A stretch of 23,566 nucleotides of DNA from Macrophomina tecta (Eukaryota; Ascomycota; Dothideomycetes; Botryosphaeriales; Botryosphaeriaceae), in contig JAKSGN010000029.1 in the NCBI GenBank assembly GCA_024180945.1, positions 1 to 23,566 of the forward strand. Direction: 5' to 3'. This document shows positions 1 through 9,557 of this stretch, in pieces. The translations under genes were made by a program, and so were the position numbers. Within the stretch, counting starts at the first letter, position 1. Each line of letters starts with the position of its first letter. The notes below the pieces were generated by a model. That model saw nothing but the letters and a program-made list of their open reading frames with translations, had not been told where the DNA came from and did no database searches.

Positions 1-343
1 GATCATCATCATCATCACCACAGAGCACCCAGAGCAGGACCAGCTGCTCTGTCTGCTCCCAAGGTCACCGCCCTCCCGAGGGACAGAGCAGACAGATCAG
101 AAACCAGATTGCAGACACTTTCCTACTTGTATATAAACCACACTCCTTAGATAGCTCTGACCTTCGTGGTCAACTTCAACAATAGAATTTGGACTCTATT
201 GGTAACACGGCCTTCGCACGCCGAGCTCAGTCTCATCACGTGCTCGACTTGCTCTCACCCTCTTCTTGTACCCACTCAAGGAAACCCTTCGACAGGATTC
301 TCCCTCTTTGGTGTTTGGATCCTTAGAGGCAGAGGCCCGCTCG
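1..343. other. Left-edge non-coding stretch with ATC microsatellite
   Basis: No gene is supported here. Bases 2-17 are an (ATC)n run. Bases 52-60 and 85-94 carry a short inverted repeat (ctgtctgctc / gagcagacag) that could form a small hairpin. A TATA-like TATATAAA lies near 129-136. The microsatellite resembles the (GAT)n tails seen elsewhere in the window at 15738-15902, so it could mark an old LINE 3' end, but no LINE body is recognisable next to it. Confidence 0.35.
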
Positions 344-2327
344 TTACAAGCTGGCGTTGCGCACGTTGTCGAGAGTTAGGTTTTCTTGAGCCTTATAAGC
401 AAGATCTCCATGAAGATCATCTGGATGTAATCCCGATTGGTTCTGTGCGATCGGAAGAAACATGGACTCTTCGGCAGGAGTCGCGGCCGTTTCCCGCAGC
501 CACTCCTGTGGCAGCCCAAGGTTACGCCCGTAAAAGGCACAAAGCACTTCTCTCAATTCTCCAAACGAAGTGACAATGTACTTGGCAGGCTCTTCGGGGA
601 CCTGGCAGAGTGTGGGTAGATAAAATTGCGCGTATGACTCGTCCTGGAACTCGGGTTTTTCTAAGGTGGTCGCCCGGTGACCAAACTCTGTCGTGCCTGT
701 GACGAAATCGGTCGAGATCGCAGGGATTGAATTCTCGAATCGCCACGGTTCATTTGCTGTTTGGACATGCAGTTCGTCTTCCAACCCCTCTAGATCACGC
801 TTTTCTAAGGCCTGAGATCCTTGCAGGCGAGATCGTGAATTGGCTTGCTCTTCACCGTCTTGCCTCGACACATCACTCGTATTTCTTAAATGGAACCCAA
901 GACGATGAGCGAGTGTGGCGAGTCGATCCCACATTTCCGGTAGAGTGAAGTGCACATCTTCCGGGGCTGGCAGAGGCCTTTGTCTACCGCCCGGAACATT
1001 CCGCCGTGGACCTCGGCGATTTTTCGCTGGATGGGTGTTGTTGAAGTTTCGTATGCAGAAGAGGACGAGTTGTAAGTACCCAAACCATGCTGTATCGCAC
1101 GGAGCAGACTTCAGGGGGCGAAGCTCGTCTTCGCTGACCTGGACAACAGCCTGTGCGATTTGGGAGTGAGCCCTCCTCATGCCTGCCTCGATCGACTCGC
1201 CCTGCGTTAGATCAACGAGGCTTTGAATACCATCCTTGACCGGCATTAGGTACTTTGAGTCCTCGGAGAGCGTCCTGAATGATAAGACTTTATGCTGCAA
1301 GGATAAAACGGCTTGAAGAATTCTAGAACGGTCTGGCTCTACTAGAACAGAGGGAAAAGCCTCTCCGTATGCGAATAGAGCTCGAATCCTCTCTTGGTCT
1401 CGTCGACTGTGCTTCGGTACGAGTCTTTGGAGATGCTCTACGGTAACGGTATCTACCGAAGACCTCAATCGAGGATTATTGGCAGTGGCCTCGTTCCAGC
1501 ACGTTTGTACGGCTTCCAGGTACCTTACGACTTCCTACACCAAGTTAGCTGATTCTACTAAAAAGATATTTGATGAAATACTTCTCTGCATCTCCAACTT
1601 CTGACCCTATGAAACAGACTGAAATTGAAGTCCTTCCAGATTCCGGGATATGGCAAGAGCATCTCAAGAGCCTGGTAAAGCAGAATGTCATTCTGGATAG
1701 CTTTCAAGGCTGCTTGCTTGAAGGGACTAAGCATGGAGACCCATCTTCGTTCAGACGCTAGATCTTTGATCCGACGGTAGTAGCAAATGTGACGAAATTT
1801 CTCCCCATCACTGTAATCTTGAGAGTTGCCATACTGTTCCCTGAGCTGGGCCTGGGCACTCGCGGATAGATCTGATACTATGTTAGAGACATTCTGACTT
1901 GCGAAGGAACTAATGTACCTGGTGTGTATATATCGATTGTCCACCATTTATCTTTCGCTGGCAGGAACCGATCAGCCGCTAGCAATCTATGCTGTCCATG
2001 CAAGCAGACCAGTCTTAATCCGTCCGAAAATCGAAGCCTTGGTGGGTCTGGATGAAATGGTTGGAGCAGGTGTGCAAGCGGTACACCTGCATCTAGAAGA
2101 GCGGCTTCTAAATCTCGTTCGGAGACCAATACTGGAACATGGTGTTCGGGAGTTAACCTGTCGCAACCAACGTCCGCGAATACCCGCACGAGGCGACCCA
2201 CGTTCTTCCAGTCAACGCAGCGTTGGCTGCCTTCGAGCTGGAGGTGTCGTAGCTCCACTCTTGCGGTTCCACGAAACCATTTATGTTTCTCTTTAAGAAT
2301 TAGATGGTTTCCTTTGCTGGAACTCAT
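344..2327 (-). CDS. DUF3723 family protein (three exons)
   Basis: Reading the minus strand, exons 2327-1919, 1871-1582 and 1534-344 join in frame to give about 629 residues. Both introns are 47 nt with GT...AG ends and CTAAC branch sites. The N-terminal part matches the fungal DUF3723 pattern: GTARVELRHLQ (20-30), GCDRL (54-58), HHVPVLV (62-68), LHGQHRLLAA (109-118) and WWTIDIY (128-134). Exon 2 adds the conserved region with DGEKFR and PGIW. The GQHRLLAA stretch resembles the GxRRxxA motif of ParB/sulfiredoxin-fold proteins, which is my inference. The molecular function of the family is unknown. The ATG at 2327 precedes the first conserved block by about 20 residues. The C-terminus has no stop or frameshift but may be shorter than in some relatives. 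DUF3723 genes are multicopy in accessory fungal DNA and recur as Starship cargo; no DUF3435 captain is seen here. Confidence 0.82.
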
Positions 2328-2970
2328 CGAAAAAGAACGAAGGGGCTTTAGGTAGGGCTGTAGGAAGTAAAATGGCCAATAAATCTGTTCGGCGTGATGG
2401 TATGGAAGGGGAAGAATTATGGTATTGAGTCAGGATAGTCGAGAAAGGAAGTGGAAATTTGGATGATGAGTTGTAGACGCCCTTAAACAAATATTTATAG
2501 TGAGCACGTAGTCTCGAAGGGGTGGCGCTCGGCACTGAATATCAGATAATCTGGAGGACATGCTATTTTGCTGATGTTCCCTCACTACTTAGAAATGTCA
2601 GAGAAAATTTGCGTGAGAGGGGGGCTCATGCCGCGTAATAGCATCGCTAGACCTAAAATATGATGACTATGCACTACTCGACCTCCCTCTAGCTTCGTTT
2701 CTCCCCACACTTTAGTCATTCTCATTAACTTCTATATTCAAATCTTGTATGCCAGGAACGGAATCCTGCAATCACCAGCGGCATGGGAAAATTCTGAGTA
2801 GTAATGCGACATGATAAATGAGTGCAATGTGGATGACTACAGTCAAGAGAGTGATGTGGGCTCCCAAGCAGATGGAAATGGAATAAATGGAGGACAATAA
2901 GGGCAGAAACTGAGGTGGAGAAGGATGGTGAGGAAAAGAGCGAAGGCGAGAACGAATGTGAGGGGAGGGC

Positions 2971-3033
2971 GAGGTGGGCAATGTGGGCGATGTGGGCGAC
3001 GTGGGCGATGAGGACAGCGAGGACAGCGAGAAC
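2971..3033. repeat. 9-bp minisatellite
   Basis: About seven imperfect 9-bp units run in tandem: gaggtgggc, aatgtgggc, gatgtgggc, gacgtgggc, gatgaggac, agcgaggac, agcgagaac. The unit drifts from GTGGGC-type to GAGGAC-type along the array. It lies about 200-300 bp upstream of the pseudokinase 1 start. On the minus strand the period keeps a frame open (repeated Ala-His-Ile), which explains the 111-codon open frame there without needing a gene. Confidence 0.7.
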
Positions 3034-3216
3034 AAAAACCGAGGGTGAAAAGTCGGACATGGGTTCAGGGAAGCACAGGGGTTAAAGACGTTACGCATGG
3101 GTCTATACAAGGGTGCGCACAGTCGTAATGAAAAATAATTTGGAGGCGGGCGGGTCAGCAGCGGGAACCGGGCCTCGAACGGCGTTGTGTGGGGGCTGTG
3201 GCTGGGTGGCACGGCC

Positions 3217-3226
3217 TATATATAAA
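3217..3226 (+). promoter_or_regulatory. TATA box of pseudokinase gene 1
   Basis: TATATATAAA lies about 42 bp upstream of the ATG at 3268. That is a plausible core-promoter distance for a short 5' leader in a filamentous fungus. It supports the chosen start, since the next ATG in frame (3277) is only three codons later. Confidence 0.55.
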
Positions 3227-3267
3227 CGTGTCGCTGTTTCCCTAATCCACATCGCAAGCGCAAGTCG

Positions 3268-4418
3268 ATGACTACCATGGAATCCCAAAGGGACCGACCC
3301 ACGACCACATTTCCACCGCATGCATTCTACGGACTTGTGCATGAAGACTATGGATCGGACCAACCTGTACATTCGCATCTGGAAAACACCACCCTCGGCA
3401 GAAATGACGAAGTGGCAGACACTGGCCCCAATCGAACACCTGATCGGCAAATGGGTCGGCAAGATCATCAACAAACTGCTCAACCTACAGTACCTCTCCC
3501 CAAAGTTTTGGCTTCTGTAGATCGCCCGAAAGATTCGGGCGATTCTTCTGCTATCGTCCAGTTTTCGCGCCGCGACCCCAACGAGATTTACCAGCCAGTT
3601 TATTCCCTTGGGCAGACTGGGGATACCATTATATCATATCATCGGACTCGACCAGTTACTGATGCCGTAGCTATTAGGAAAACCGCGATGGTCGCTAAGA
3701 ACTCCCCCCGGATACTGAAGCAGCCACTGCACAAGAATATCGCAAGGGCCATGGAGGGTTTCTACCACGAGGAATCGCGTTTCGTCGTTTATGAGTGCAT
3801 GGACCTGTCACTGGAGGACGTCATGGCTGCTCCAGTTGTCATACATGAGGACCATGTGGCAGTCATCTGTTCAGAGGTACACCTGCAATGATGTCGTGTC
3901 TTAATACTCCACTAATATCTAGCAAGGTTTTGCAAGGACTGCAGTACATGCATGAAACTCTAAATCATCGGCACGGATCGATTAAAGCCGCAAGCATCCT
4001 CCTTTCAATTTCCGGCGACATTAAGATTGGTAGGTGACTCTTCCGCAACATCACAAATCACTCCGCTAATAAGAGGCCTACGAAGGTAACATCACTGAAT
4101 CTCAGCTCAAAGAAGATTCGAAAGATTTTCAGTCAGATTTGCTGGGGCTCAAAGAGACCATTAAAGGCTTAGTAGATTCCTGGTCGCCTGATGCCACAGC
4201 ATTCCTAAAAGCTATAGACATTAGCTCATGCGCAGAACTGCTCAGGGTCAGTCTAAACACAACGGCAGGGATTCTTCATTTACTAATTTATGCAGTCTCC
4301 TTTCCTTAAAAAACATACCGGGGTAAAGGTTTTACTTCCACTATTGCGAATGACGAACGTCTCAGTAGGAAGGGGCTGGAGATTTTGTCGGACGCTGTCT
4401 GCGGCGAGTGCCGGTTAG
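3268..4418 (+). CDS. Pseudokinase (protein kinase-like), paralog 1
   Basis: Four exons (3268-3876, 3927-4029, 4074-4246, 4296-4418) give 335 residues. Residues 1-105 look disordered. A degenerate kinase fold follows: a glycine-loop remnant LGQTGD (114-119), VAIR at 134-137 where VAIK is expected, a hinge-like FVVYECMDLSLE (172-183), and a catalytic-loop remnant HGSIKAASILL (219-229) in which the HRD Asp is Ser and the Asn is Ser. No DFG is present. A shortened C-lobe keeps a DLLGLKETI helix (like DxWSLGxxI) and ends in ELLRSPFLKK. ATP phosphotransfer is therefore unlikely; a scaffold or allosteric role is inference. Introns are 44-50 nt. Introns 1 and 2 need AAG acceptors to stay in frame, while intron 3 has TACTAAT and CAG. 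The gene faces its paralog at 6516-5305. Confidence 0.75.
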
Positions 4419-5304
4419 ATTTAGACAATTCTTACATTTCAATTCAAGTTCGGAGGCCTATGAGGTTTAATGGGAATAAGTGAAGAGATTCGATTCTTAC
4501 TTTTGATGGAACAAGGTGGAGAGAAGGCCTGAGGATTAAACTATCGAGCGGGGTAATTAAGATACACTGAGTTGGCTAAGAAGGGATGATGCGACAGACA
4601 GACAGCCTATATTCCATCAGCTATTTTGCCATACCTGAATCTAGCGGGACGAGGGATAGCAGGTACATCAAACTTCATTACGCCATTGCGGCTACTTCCA
4701 CATATTCATCCTATCAGTTAGTGCTCGCTGTTTCTGTATCATCCCCCTGCACAGAGGCTCTTATGCGCTTCACATCCTTTACAGCATAACATTGCCAAAG
4801 TGAATGGACACGTTACCATTCAACAATACGGGTATTTAATTAGCAGCAATAGCGCAATGAAATGGAGCAGCGGCATCATCATCATTGATGATTATTCGCC
4901 AAAAACTTAACAAATATGCAGTGGCCATGCCGCTGAGATGCACCTAACCGGACCAAATCTGCTAAGACGAGGAGTATTCGGGATGATAGAAAGCCATCCG
5001 CTTGTTGCTTTGGCGGAGGATCTCGGCTGTGCGCCATAGCTGATTCACTTCACAAAAGCCATCTTTGGTATGTAGCATATGGTTTGCCAATTAGCTACTG
5101 CTTCTCCCAAGCCACTCAACGGAATCAAGTCAACTGCCTCTGCGAACAGAGAAGGAATGAACCGACGGGTATGCTGGAGGATAGCTAGTGCTTCAATTGT
5201 AGTGTAATAGTGTAATAGACGTGTGATATCGTATGTACATAGGTAGTCGGATCTAAGAGAACGAACAAGTATTCTATCAGGCGCAGAATTGTTGTCCTGA
5301 AATA
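4419..5304. other. Intergenic region between convergent pseudokinases
   Basis: This 886 bp stretch lies between the two convergent stop codons. I see no supported gene. A short ATC/GAT microsatellite palindrome (catcatcatcattgatgatg) lies near 4874-4893. The 114-codon minus-strand open frame at 5045-5389 overlaps the last exon of the second pseudokinase in another frame and has no recognisable features. Both 3' UTRs and terminators must lie here, but no clear signal stands out. Confidence 0.45.
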
Positions 5305-6516
5305 CTAATCTGCCAGAGAAATCCGGTCGGCGAGTTTCCATTGCCTTTCCACTGTAACAACAGCAATGCTTACATAGCGTTGTAAACAAGTTGGCCCTGG
5401 CGCGTTCGCTATAAATTCATACTTTAAAAGCAGTTCAGCAAGCTGTCCTAGCTTTGAGTATGACAAAACAAACCTTCAGAAGTTCTTTACAGGAAAATAG
5501 CCTCGCCGCGTCGAAAAAGGCTCTCGCCTGGAACAGCCAGTTTTTCCGGAGATTTTCGAGCACTTTCCCTAAGACTTTTGTATCAGTATCGACCTCCTGA
5601 GGCCCGCTCAGTCGCAGTGCATCTGCTACGTTGCCTGGGCATCAAACCGTGAGTTTCTATATCTTAGCATGGAACTTATAGAGGATTACCGATCTTAACG
5701 CTTCCGTTTTTTGCGAAGAGAATTGTACTGGCTGTTACAAATCCATGTTGTTTTTTAAAGGCACTCTCAATACAATTGAGACCTTCGAGCACCTAATAAA
5801 ACAATCAGCCTTAGTCAGTGGTATTACATATGATGTTGTACCTGTGAAGCGATGCTTGCAACATGTCGCTCCTCCATAGTAACAGGAACAGCTTTCAAAC
5901 TCTCAAGGGAGAGCTCAAGACAGTCGTAGACGGTAAAGATGCATCCTTGGTGGTAGAAAGCTTCTCGAACACCCATAATGTTCGGATGCGAGAGATCCCA
6001 CATGAAGTCTGGTGGCCGGGTTGTTTTTGCAATTCGCCGTTGTTTTATTGCTTGGACACCTCGAAATGGGTGAACTCGAGATAGTGCAGTCATGACGCTC
6101 TTGTTTGTTCCAAGGTACAGCATCGGCTCGTACAGCCTGGCTGGATCCTCATGTATGACGGAGATCTGAAAAGCAGCATTGCTCGGCTTGCTTTGGACAC
6201 TGAGACGTGATCTGCTCATAATCGGAAGCTGTAGCGGCCGTATAAGTGGATCATCGGCAAAATCCCTAAAAGGCTTATTTGCTGTGGCCAGTAGTCTACG
6301 CGTGCCTCCAGGCTGAGATTGCGCTAAGTTCAGTACTTTGCATTCTTTGCTCGCAACCGAGGTTCCGTTGGGGTCTTTTTCAATTTTGTCGGCAGATGAG
6401 TGCGTCGGTCCAAACCCATCATCTATTGTGTTGGGCTGCGAACTAGTTGAGATGCGCTCAATCCTGGCGTTATCTCGCGCATGTGTATAGAGCGTAGGTC
6501 CAGATTGAGAGGCCAT
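5305..6516 (-). CDS. Pseudokinase (protein kinase-like), paralog 2
   Basis: Minus-strand exons 6516-5842, 5792-5690, 5634-5474 and 5421-5305 give about 351 residues. It is paralogous to the gene at 3268-4418: similar N-lobe (LYEPMLYLG 128-136 against IYQPVYSLG), the shared EAFYH/EGFYH and VYDCLELSLE/VYECMDLSLE segments, an exon 2 of identical length (103 nt), and introns in the same places with phases 0, 1, 0. A VAIK-like lysine is kept (QAIK, K158), and LSHPNI (175-180) is typical of kinases. The catalytic loop has decayed to HGFVTAS (241-247), losing the Asp, Lys and Asn, and no DFG is present. The C-lobe is short and ends in ELLK plus YEFIANAP. Introns are 49, 55 and 52 nt. The last acceptor could be AAG at 5422, favoured by alignment to the paralog, or CAG further upstream, which would add seven residues in frame. 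Confidence 0.72.
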
Positions 6517-7435
6517 CCTTGCATTCAGATTCTTAGATGGTTAAGTCGTAGGCGAAATGAGATGAACAAATAGGCTTCGGAAAGCACGGTGGGATAGTGT
6601 ACGTAGGAGGAGCAGGGGGAAGAGATTGGCGGCCCTCACGCTGTACTTATAGTAGTGCACTGTCCCAAGGATATGGTGCTCAATCTCAGAGGTGCAAATA
6701 ATTGGATAGATGTTTCGTAGGAGTACGTTGGGGAGGAGGAAAGCGGAGAGGCAATGGGCGGGCGTGGTGGGGATGTCCAGTATTTCGAAGAAAGTATTCT
6801 GGCCCAAGATACCCTCCATAATATTTTGTGTTACCGCACTATTGAGCGCCGTCTCAGTGGAGAAGTCAGTCTAACGCAGCGGGTCAACTCCGGTACTTTC
6901 AACCGTATCTTTGTTTGCTTTGGATCTGTTTTCGTTCCCGCAGTTTGGGGCTCGCAGGGTTGAGGGCTAGCAGAACCGGGGAAATCATAGCCTCAAATAA
7001 CCCTTTCAGCTTCAGGCCTCTCCCGAAGAGCGGCAGCCCGTAGGTCTCCAGACTGATGATACGAAACGAAGGCCTGATAAAGCTGGTCATACTTTTGAAG
7101 TTGCTGTAGAGTGTCCAGCCTCTAGGAAATCACCTGTGGGCCATGAACGGGACCCAACAACTTGTCCAGTTAACGAACGCTCAGCATTAAACATCGGATA
7201 TAAGGCTTTCGAAGTGGGTTTATACCGCTCTCTGATGTAGTTCTTGGTAGCCTGAGCGGAGCAGTGGTCGCCGAATGATCATCCGTGTGCTTGCCCGCCT
7301 CCTGTCACCGAGAAAGTTCGTTTATATGTCATACAACTGACCTTTTCACGTTAGAGTCAAAGATTTGGGGCCTTGATATTATCTCAATGAAATTGTGCAA
7401 CTGCTACTGGCTTGACTAGTCTATTTTATGACAGG
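6517..7435. other. Intergenic region upstream of pseudokinase 2
   Basis: No gene is supported. Small open frames at 6541-6819, 6754-6963 and 6899-7090 have unremarkable composition and no recognisable motif. A TATA-like element on the minus strand (CTATAAGTA, near 6644-6652) lies about 130 bp upstream of the ATG at 6516 and may serve pseudokinase 2. Confidence 0.4.
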
Positions 7436-8228
7436 CTACTTTGAGAATAGGGCGGTATTGACACCCATCCCACTGCCGTCCTGGGGCATTTGTGGATTTG
7501 CGACTTTTTCCTGCGAGCTGGAACAAATGTGACACTTCGTCACTGCTATGAAGGTGGGGTTATCCAAAGTCCCTAATAGCACCACTGATGTCGTGCAAGA
7601 AGAGAATATAGGCAGCGGCTGTGGAAGACAGTTGAACGGTTCTGCTGCGTGGCCACAGACGAATATTGCAGGAATCGAGTCGTACGTAGTCTGCGTAGGT
7701 TTGGGGCTTCCATTTTCTTTGAAAAAGCTTAGACTGTCCAGGTCCGAGACCTGAAGGTCTAGATGAAGGCGCACAATGGGCGTGTGAGAGCTTTGCACGT
7801 CTGGAAGGAAGGAGGCGACCTGCTCTCTTACGGCCCGCCTGATCTCGTCCATGAATGTCTCCAACTATTCCGTTCAACGTGTCTGACAGGGCCCGCTGAT
7901 ACGAATGTAGGTCTTCGAAAGCAATCACTAGAACGATGTCGTAAGCTTCGTTGTACCCTTGAGTATCTCCGAGCAAGAATTCCTGGAGCCTCGCCAAGGC
8001 TTTCCCGCAAAGGACGAAACTACACCCGTACAGCCTCTTCCAACCGGTTATCGGGTCCAAGCTTTTGAACAGGAAGCTCACCGGATTCAAGCAGTATTTG
8101 GTATCGGTGCGGTCGGCTTTGTGTCTATAGTCTTTGTGCTGAGAACATAGGAGGTTGATGTAGTCTTGCGGTTCGAGGAGGTTTCGAATTCGCTCTAAAA
8201 GAGTGTACTGAGACAATAAAGTGTCCAA
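7436..8228 (-). pseudogene. Unrecognised gene with one frameshift, weakly F-box-like N-terminus
   Basis: Two minus-strand frames abut: about 121 codons from 8228 (LDTLLSQYTLLERIRNLLEP...) and 142 codons ending at 7436. They join naturally if one base is skipped near 7860-7872 (...SDTLNGI then ETFMDEIRRAV...), giving about 260 residues. No intron of workable length fits there, so this is a frameshift or an assembly error. The LLEPQDYINLLCS segment (17-29) weakly recalls an F-box helix pair; I do not claim the family. The start is unresolved. The frame stays open upstream to about 8346 without an ATG, but an ATG at 8313 (MSRLIAYLLR) could be spliced through a 55-nt intron (8283-8229, AAG acceptor). 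The gene is divergent from the one at 8421 across a short shared spacer. Confidence 0.45.
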
Positions 8229-8360
8229 CTTTGCAACGCAAATTTTGACTTAACTATCGGCCAGCATCGGGGCAGGTCTTTACACGCAATAAGTAAGCGA
8301 TTAATCGCGACATACGCACTGCTGAGATCATCGACCTACCAGAAATTTCTCGAGGCAGTA

Positions 8361-8372
8361 GTTTATATATGA
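8361..8372. promoter_or_regulatory. TATA element in shared divergent spacer
   Basis: The sequence gtttatatatga contains TATATA, which reads equally on both strands. It sits between the minus-strand gene (start at 8313 or 8228) and the plus-strand ATG at 8421, 50-60 bp from the latter. One element could serve both directions. Confidence 0.35.
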
Positions 8373-8420
8373 CCTAGAAGTTATCAGCACACAAACTCCT
8401 CGTTATCCGTAAAGAAAGCC

Positions 8421-8852
8421 ATGCATCCTGTCTTTGCCTTAATAATCCAAAGCCTCCGCCGTCGAATCCATCCACTGCTAGAGATTCGGACGGGGGATCC
8501 TCATCCGGAGTTTCCACGGACGATGCTGCATTACCACCTTTTAACGGAAAAACAACTGGATAGCATTGCCGCGTACTACTCTCAAGCGGTGCGTGACGAG
8601 CACTCGGATAGCTATCCAAGGCCGATCGACTGGAATCATGAGGCTCTTAGTTATATGGATAACAAAGAAAGAGTTTATACAAAGCGGAGGCTTATTGGGC
8701 AGTTTATTGGAGTTATATCCTAAGCTAGTAGAGATAGTGAGCATGCATTGCTTAAACACAAAGAATATGTCGCTGTCGGCCTACGACAACCTATTCAAAA
8801 ATATAAGCACTCACTAGATAAATTGACCAGAAACCCTTTCTCTGATGGATGA
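8421..8852 (+). CDS. Small uncharacterised fungal protein, interrupted by one in-frame stop
   Basis: The ATG at 8421 opens 100 codons ending at TAA (8721-8723). The same frame then stays open for 42 more codons to TGA at 8850-8852. The first part has a coherent, protein-like sequence: EFPRTMLHYHLLTEKQLDSI (30-49), YPRPIDWN (65-72), and KERVYTKRRLIGQFIG (82-97). This pattern looks to me like a widespread uncharacterised fungal family with a TLLxxHLLTExQLDxxAxxY block and a KRRxxGxFIG block; that is recognition from memory, not a search. The TAA could have arisen from CAA by a single C-to-T change, in keeping with RIP, or the gene may simply end there. No plausible intron removes the stop. Function is unknown. 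Confidence 0.5.
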
Positions 8853-8942
8853 TACCACAGTGAGGAGCGAGGAACCACAAGCACGAACTACGACAAAAGG
8901 AGGTGCGAAGAGGGGTACTGCGATCAGACTGGTAAACACTTC

Positions 8943-9070
8943 ACTTAAAGTGCCAAGAGATTGAAGTGATTGACGAAGTGACCACTTTCACTCACTCACT
9001 CATGCCTCCTAAATCTTGGCACCCACTCACTTAGCCGGGCCCAAGTGGGTGAAAGTGATTGACGAGATTG
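8943..9070. repeat. Subterminal direct and inverted repeats of the hAT element
   Basis: The direct repeat AGTGATTGACGA occurs at 8965-8976 and 9054-9065. Inverted copies of GTGCCAAGA (8950-8958) and TCTTGGCAC (9014-9022) face each other, as do CCCACTCACTT and AAGTGGGTGA near 9022-9052. A run of CACT units lies at 8989-9001. The arrangement resembles the clustered short motifs that hAT transposases bind inside their terminal repeats. Confidence 0.5.
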
Positions 9071-9557
9071 ACGGACTCGCTGGGGGGGAGAGGGGGTGGT
9101 AAGCCGGAGACCTCATGGTGTTGAGGCCTTGACTTTTGACTTGACTTGATTCTATCAGGCTACGATGTCTGCTATGGGGAATAAGAGCCGTCCTATCCAC
9201 ATTTTCCTTCCCGTTCACCCTGCTTTGCCTAGTCTCACCTCCTAGCCCTGACACTCTATGTAGCCTCCGAGCCTAAGCTGTATTAGGTCCATCCCTGCCA
9301 GATAGTCTTGCAGTTTGCACAAGGAATTGCACTACCGCTTTTACCACCCTTATGTCTGGCTTCCACCTTTTGGTCCGTCTGGTGTTGAGGTGTAAGGTAG
9401 ATCCTCTGCCGAGGCACGGGTTAATGTTAATATAGAGCCTCCGATTGGCCGAGAGGGTCGCGAATCTCGATTGTTTTGCCCATCTTGACGCGTCCTCCAT
9501 ATTGCACCTCCCACCAAAGACGGGCTAAATCAACCTCTACGACCTTCAGCGACCTCT

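Larger units (their letters stand above)
2328..3267. other. Divergent intergenic region, DUF3723 to pseudokinase 1
   Basis: This 940 bp spacer separates two divergently transcribed genes and should hold both promoters. It contains a 9-bp minisatellite (2971-3033) and a strong TATA box (3217-3226) close to the plus-strand gene. Several open frames of 80-146 codons cross it on the minus strand, but they are low-complexity (Ser/Pro/His rich), show no family resemblance and overlap each other, so I do not call them genes. Confidence 0.5.

Noticed and set aside
166..573. Plus-strand open frame of 135 codons downstream of a TATA-like site
   Set aside because: It starts at GTG, overlaps the 3' end of the well-supported DUF3723 gene on the other strand, and shows no domain; most likely an antisense shadow.
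2725..3060. Minus-strand 111-codon open frame with Ala-His-Ile repeats
   Set aside because: The frame is kept open by the 9-bp minisatellite and is low-complexity; no homology pattern.
5045..5389. Minus-strand 114-codon open frame downstream of pseudokinase 2
   Set aside because: It overlaps the final exon of that gene in a different frame and has no recognisable features.
7436..8313. Explaining the frame change at 7860-7872 by a 38-nt intron (gtatcagcgg...ggaatag)
   Set aside because: It would leave the wrong frame after splicing and is shorter than normal, so a frameshift is the better reading.
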